From Coriobacteriaceae bacterium EMTCatB1 (GTDB lineage Bacteria; Actinomycetota; Coriobacteriia; Anaerosomatales; Anaerosomataceae), in the NCBI GenBank assembly GCA_001950395.1, contig BDLO01000001.1, forward strand, positions 124,001 through 188,000: DNA of 64,000 bases, read 5' to 3'. The position numbers and the translations under genes were made by a program. Below are positions 60,678-64,000 of this stretch, piece after piece. How positions within the stretch are numbered: position 1 is the stretch's first letter; each line of letters opens with the position of its first letter. Under the pieces are notes generated by a model. It was given only the letters and a program-made list of their open reading frames with translations, was not told the DNA's origin and searched no databases.

Positions 60678-62521
60678 CGCACATGATCGATCCGGCGAGC
60701 ATCTCCGGCCGCGTGCTCGACAGCCTGGCGTCGGCCGGGCTTCTGACCGTAGAGCAGATCGCCGCGTTGGACCAGACGGCCCAGTCCCGGGGCGAGACCA
60801 TCGCTGCGGTGCTCCGTGAGAGCGGCTTCGTGCGCTCGTCTGACATCGCATCCGTGCTCGAGCACGAGATGGGCGTGCCACGCGTCGACCTGTCCAGCTA
60901 CGTGCCGGAGGAGTCGGCGTTGCGCATGGTTCCTGCCTCCACAGCGGTCGCGCGCCGCATTCTCCCGCTATTCGAGATCGAGGGGATGCTCACCGTCGCC
61001 ATCGGTGAGCCGTTCGACGTCTTCGTGCTCGACGAGATCGCGCGAGAGCTCGGCGTCGAGGTCGAGCCCGTGCTGGCAGAACCGGATGCCATCCTTGCCG
61101 CGCTCGAGCAACACTACGGGAGCACCGCCGCCACGCCTCTGGAGGCGGCCGGTTCGGCCGAGACGCCGCCGCCAGCGCCCATCACCGAGGAGCCGGAGGT
61201 CGCGGCGTCGGACTTCTTCGAGGAAGAGGAAGGTCCTGCCGCCCCAGTCGTGGCCACAGCGCCGGAGGCCGAGGCGGCTGCGACGGTCGAGCCAGGTGGC
61301 GAATCGATCGAGCGCATGGCCGAGGCGCCGGTCAAGGAGCCGCAAGTCGACCTCGACGTCCTCGCAGTGGCGGATGCGCGCAAGGTCGCCGTGCTCGTCA
61401 CCCAGATCTTCGAGCTCGCCGTCGCCCGGAAGGCGTCGCAGATCCACCTCCTGCCGTACAAGGACGATTTCTTCTTGGTCTTCCGCGTCGCTGGAGCTCT
61501 TGAGAAAGTCGCAAGCGCGCCGCTGTCCCTCCAGGGAGCCCTTGCTGACGGCTTCAGGGCGTTCGTCAAGGTGCCGCCGAGTCCAGTCGCGGGACCGTCC
61601 CTCGCACGATCGGCCGTGCGCATCGGCGAGCACGACCTCGCCGTGACGCTCTCGTCGGTCCCGACCGTCGCCGGGCAGCGGCTCGTCGTCACGCTCGAAC
61701 CCCGTCGGCGTGAACCGAAGGGGTTGGACGCGCTCGGCATGTCTGAAGCCGAAGTGCGTGCGCTGCACGCGATGGTGGAGCGCGGGCGCGGCCTGCTGCT
61801 CGTGTGCGCACCGGTCGCGTCGGGGGCGAGCTCGACGTACTACGCTCTGCTGGCGCACGCGGCCTCAGCGGGCAAGACGGTGTATTCGGTCGAGCACACG
61901 GTGGTGTACGAGATCCCTGCCGTCGCCCAGGTCATGGTGGACGCATCCTCGCCCGTGCCGGCTGCGAACTACTTCGCCGCTGGGCTGCGGCAGGACACCG
62001 ACGTCGTCGCGATCGACGGCATCCGCTCCGTCGAGGACGTGCACCTTGCCGTCGAGGCCGCCGGCATGGGAAAGCTCGTCGTCGCGACGTTCCCGGCCGC
62101 CGGCATCGTCTCGGGAGTCCGGCGGCTGCTCGACCTCGGCGCCGAGCCGCACAGTCTCGCGCAGGCGCTCACGCTCGGAGTCGGTCAGCGGCTGGTGCGA
62201 TTGAACTGCCCGAACTGCACGCAGGAGGTGCCGAGCGAAGCGCTCGCCGGGCTGCCTGGAGTCACTCCGGATATCGTGAACAAAGCCGGGCTGGGGTGCC
62301 CGAACTGCGGGAAGACGGGCTTCCGGGGCGCCATCGGCATCTTCGAGGTCCTGCCGTTCACTGAGCCGATCCGTGCGCGCGTGGCCGCGGCTGCATCGGC
62401 CGAAGACCTTGCGGCGGCCGCGTCGGCGGCGGGCATGCGTGCCCTGGCCGAGTCGGGTCTTGCCCGCGTCCGGGCGGGGCAAGTGAGCGCAGATGAGCTC
62501 GCCCGAGTGTTGCGCATCTAG
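60674..62521 (+). CDS. GspE/PilB-like protein with degenerate ATPase motifs
   Basis: A 615-residue protein. Residues about 10-150 are a GspE N-terminal domain (LLTVEQIAALDQTAQSRGETIAAVLRESGFVRSSDIASVLEHEMGVPRVDL). A Pro/Glu/Ala linker follows, then a secretion-ATPase-like region. Where active enzymes have a GPTGSGKST P-loop, this reads APVASGASST (about 379-388), without the Lys. Where they have the Walker B/Asp box ending GEIRD, this reads IDGIRS. The tetracysteine zinc element is kept (CPNCTQE, CPNCGKTGF). It is therefore probably not an ATPase but a structural or signalling derivative, within a chemosensory operon. Confidence 0.85.
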   Translation: MTHMIDPASISGRVLDSLASAGLLTVEQIAALDQTAQSRGETIAAVLRESGFVRSSDIASVLEHEMGVPRVDLSSYVPEESALRMVPASTAVARRILPLFEIEGMLTVAIGEPFDVFVLDEIARELGVEVEPVLAEPDAILAALEQHYGSTAATPLEAAGSAETPPPAPITEEPEVAASDFFEEEEGPAAPVVATAPEAEAAATVEPGGESIERMAEAPVKEPQVDLDVLAVADARKVAVLVTQIFELAVARKASQIHLLPYKDDFFLVFRVAGALEKVASAPLSLQGALADGFRAFVKVPPSPVAGPSLARSAVRIGEHDLAVTLSSVPTVAGQRLVVTLEPRRREPKGLDALGMSEAEVRALHAMVERGRGLLLVCAPVASGASSTYYALLAHAASAGKTVYSVEHTVVYEIPAVAQVMVDASSPVPAANYFAAGLRQDTDVVAIDGIRSVEDVHLAVEAAGMGKLVVATFPAAGIVSGVRRLLDLGAEPHSLAQALTLGVGQRLVRLNCPNCTQEVPSEALAGLPGVTPDIVNKAGLGCPNCGKTGFRGAIGIFEVLPFTEPIRARVAAAASAEDLAAAASAAGMRALAESGLARVRAGQVSADELARVLRI

Positions 62522-62536
62522 CGGAGGTCGTGTCAG

Positions 62537-63124
62537 GTGCCACGGAAGAAGAAGACCGTAGAAGAGGAAAAGCCAGCGCAGGTCGTCACCGAGCCGGTCT
62601 TTGACGAGCCCGAGGCAGCCGTGCACGGCGACGTCTGTCACGTGCCGTGGGCGCACGGCGCCCGCGATGTGGATCGCGTGGTCGTGTTCTCGCTCGACGG
62701 GCAGCGGTATGCCCTGCCGATCGAGAGCGTCCAGGAGATCCAGCAAGTCGTGGAGTTCGTTCCCGTTCCCGATGCGCATCCAGCGCTGCTCGGCATGGTG
62801 GACGTGCGAGGCATCGTGACGCCGGCGGTCGACCTCGGTGTCCTTCTCGGCCTTTCTCGTCGCGCCATCCGTCTCGAGACACCGATGCTGCTGTTCTTGT
62901 GCGAAGGCCACCTCGTCGCCGCGGTCGTGGACGAGGTCGACGACGTGTTCGAAGTCCCGCCCGCCTCTCTGCAGGCGCCATCCGAGCTGTACTCGCTCAA
63001 AGACAAGATGATCGGCGTGTGCAAGATCGGCGACGAGCTGGTGATAGTGCTGGATCCGGACCGGCTCGTGCCGAGCAGCATATCTGGCAGCCAAGGAGAC
63101 GAGATCGGAAGGCCGAATCCGTGA
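62537..63124 (+). CDS. CheW-like coupling protein 1
   Basis: A 195-residue CheW domain protein with a charged N-terminal extension (about 1-45). The core: DRVVVFSLDGQRYALPIESVQEIQQVVEFVPVPDAHPALLGMVDVRGIVTPAVDLGVLLGLSRR ... LVAAVVDEVDDVFEVPPASLQ. It links receptors to a CheA-type kinase, which is not within the window. GTG 62537 follows GGAGG with 9-nt spacing. A second CheW follows with a one-base overlap. Confidence 0.93.
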   Translation: MPRKKKTVEEEKPAQVVTEPVFDEPEAAVHGDVCHVPWAHGARDVDRVVVFSLDGQRYALPIESVQEIQQVVEFVPVPDAHPALLGMVDVRGIVTPAVDLGVLLGLSRRAIRLETPMLLFLCEGHLVAAVVDEVDDVFEVPPASLQAPSELYSLKDKMIGVCKIGDELVIVLDPDRLVPSSISGSQGDEIGRPNP

Positions 63125-63666
63125 TGCGCGCTCAGCAATACGACGACGCAGACGAGCAGATCCAGAAGATCTTGCGGGAACGCGCAGCGTCCCTCGCGCA
63201 GGCCGAGTCGGAGGAGCAGGCCGTCGAGACCCGCGGGCTGCTTCTGTTCCTGGTGGGCGACGAGACGTACGCCGTCGACGTCGAGCACGTCCGCGAGATC
63301 GTCAACGGGTTCACGGTGACGCGCATCCCGTGCGTCCCTTCTCACGTGCTGGGAGTGATCAACGTCAGAGGCGAGATCGTCTCGGTCGTCGACTTGGCAG
63401 CAGTGCTGGGCTCGGCTTCGTCGCGCACTCTCGAGCAAGAAGAATCGAGCGGCATCATCGTTAGGTTCGACGAGGTCACGGCGATGCTCGTCGTCGACGA
63501 GATCGGCGACATCATCGACGTGCCCACCGCCTCGATCGAGCCGCCGCTCTCGTCGCTCGACCGAGCGCACGCGGAGATGGTGTCTGGCAGCGTGTATCAG
63601 GACGGACGGTTGATAGCAATCGTGAACCTCGGACGTATTCTGCAACCGGTCGGAGAGTCGGCGTGA
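63124..63666 (+). CDS. CheW-like coupling protein 2
   Basis: A 180-residue CheW with a helical N-terminal leader (EQIQKILRERAASLAQAESEEQAVE). The core: LLLFLVGDETYAVDVEHVREIVNGFTVTRIPCVPSHVLGVINVRGEIVSVVDLAAVLG ... TAMLVVDEIGDIIDVPTASIEPPLS. It is clearly different in sequence from CheW 1, so the pair may serve different receptors. Start GTG 63121 or ATG 63124; GGAAGG at 63107-63112 serves either. Confidence 0.92.
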   Translation: MRAQQYDDADEQIQKILRERAASLAQAESEEQAVETRGLLLFLVGDETYAVDVEHVREIVNGFTVTRIPCVPSHVLGVINVRGEIVSVVDLAAVLGSASSRTLEQEESSGIIVRFDEVTAMLVVDEIGDIIDVPTASIEPPLSSLDRAHAEMVSGSVYQDGRLIAIVNLGRILQPVGESA

Positions 63667-63691
63667 CGCCAGGGCGAAACGGGAGGACCGC

Positions 63692-64000
63692 ATGATCAAG
63701 AACCTGATCGAGAAGGTGCGCACGACCTTCCTGCTGAAGTACTCGCTCGTCAATTTCGCCCTAATCGCCGTGGTGAACACCATCCAGCTCGTGGTCGCGT
63801 GGATCGTGTTCAAGGACGTGCTCGTGACGAGCAAGAACCTCGTCACGCAGGCGGCCATCGTGGTCGGCACGTTCCTCGCGATGCTCGCGGTGTTCATCTA
63901 CCTCTACATCCAGATCGGCAAACGGTTCATGGCGCCGCTCGGGCTTGTGGCATCGAGCGTCAAGGCCGCGTGCGAGGGCGAGATAGGACACAAGGTCGAC
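63692..64000 (+). CDS. N-terminus of a membrane protein, probably a chemoreceptor (partial)
   Basis: An open frame from ATG 63692 (GGGAGGACCGC upstream) to the window edge, 103 codons, absent from the ORF track because it has no stop. It encodes MIKNLIEKVRTTFLLKYSLV, two hydrophobic segments (FALIAVVNTIQLVVAWIVF and AAIVVGTFLAMLAVFIYLYIQIG) with only a short segment between, then KRFMAPLGLVASSVKAACEGEIGHKV, which resembles the start of a HAMP domain. Following two cheW genes, a methyl-accepting chemotaxis protein with little or no periplasmic sensor is likely. Confidence 0.75.
   Translation, partial: MIKNLIEKVRTTFLLKYSLVNFALIAVVNTIQLVVAWIVFKDVLVTSKNLVTQAAIVVGTFLAMLAVFIYLYIQIGKRFMAPLGLVASSVKAACEGEIGHKVD

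Noticed and set aside
62638-63897. 419-aa minus-strand ORF over the cheW genes
   Set aside because: Antisense shadow of two clear CheW proteins and the start of the receptor.

Overview
The window is a GC-rich, densely packed bacterial chromosome segment with many GTG starts, GTGA stop/start overlaps and strong AGGAGG ribosome binding sites. Multiheme c-type cytochromes, cell-wall-binding repeat 2 (CWB2) domains, a short HisG with HisZ, citramalate synthase and a DsrE/TusA/heterodisulfide-reductase-like redox cluster together suggest an anaerobic Gram-positive actinobacterium, probably of the Coriobacteriia/Anaerosomatales (OPB41) type. That assignment is inferred from gene content, not from a marker gene. 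No IS element, prophage, CRISPR array, rRNA or tRNA gene was seen.

Layout. (1) 1-8.97 kb holds mixed genes: a cut-off divergent gene, two secreted proteins, an NYN nuclease, a GT4 glycosyltransferase, a ferredoxin, a GNAT acetyltransferase, an aconitase-superfamily large/small pair followed by an isocitrate-dehydrogenase-like gene, an AcuC/HDAC-like deacetylase and a small coiled-coil protein. (2) 8.98-20.1 kb is a branched-chain amino acid run, ilvD-ilvB-ilvN-ilvC-aminotransferase-serA-leuA-leuC. It is preceded by a good promoter and a convincing T-box leader. (3) 20.1-27.5 kb is an envelope and electron-transfer island: an O-antigen-ligase-like protein, a TPR protein, an NHL propeller and three multiheme cytochromes with 6, 12 and 11 CXXCH sites. 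It separates leuC from leuD. (4) 27.5-31.8 kb resumes with leuD-leuB-ilvE-cimA, so leucine, valine and isoleucine (by the citramalate route) are nearly completely covered. (5) 31.8-38.8 kb has an FAH-family hydrolase, a large CWB2 surface protein, a TrpR/YerC-like regulator and dnaE. (6) 38.85-47.3 kb is a his operon, hisZGDCBHAF-(flavoprotein)-IE, behind a promoter full of CTATAG palindromes. (7) 47.3-54.4 kb has a protease-dead M48 relative, a PQQ-like propeller, an M42 aminopeptidase, smpB next to ssrA (tmRNA), and small genes. (8) 54.5-57.7 kb, on the minus strand, is an ArsR-DsrE-TusA-DsrM-like-HdrD/DsrK-like sulfur/redox operon. (9) 57.9-64 kb is a chemosensory operon: DUF4388 protein, CheR-TPR, CheY-like receiver, an inactive-looking GspE/PilB relative, two CheW proteins and the start of a membrane receptor.

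The main themes are amino acid biosynthesis under RNA and repressor control, a respiratory or extracellular electron-transfer cell surface, and a non-canonical chemosensory pathway. The most novel-looking items are the GspE-like pseudo-ATPase inside the chemosensory operon, the 29-heme cytochrome island inserted between leuC and leuD, the his operator that may be read by the YerC-like protein encoded nearby, and the second aconitase-family pair joined to isocitrate dehydrogenase.
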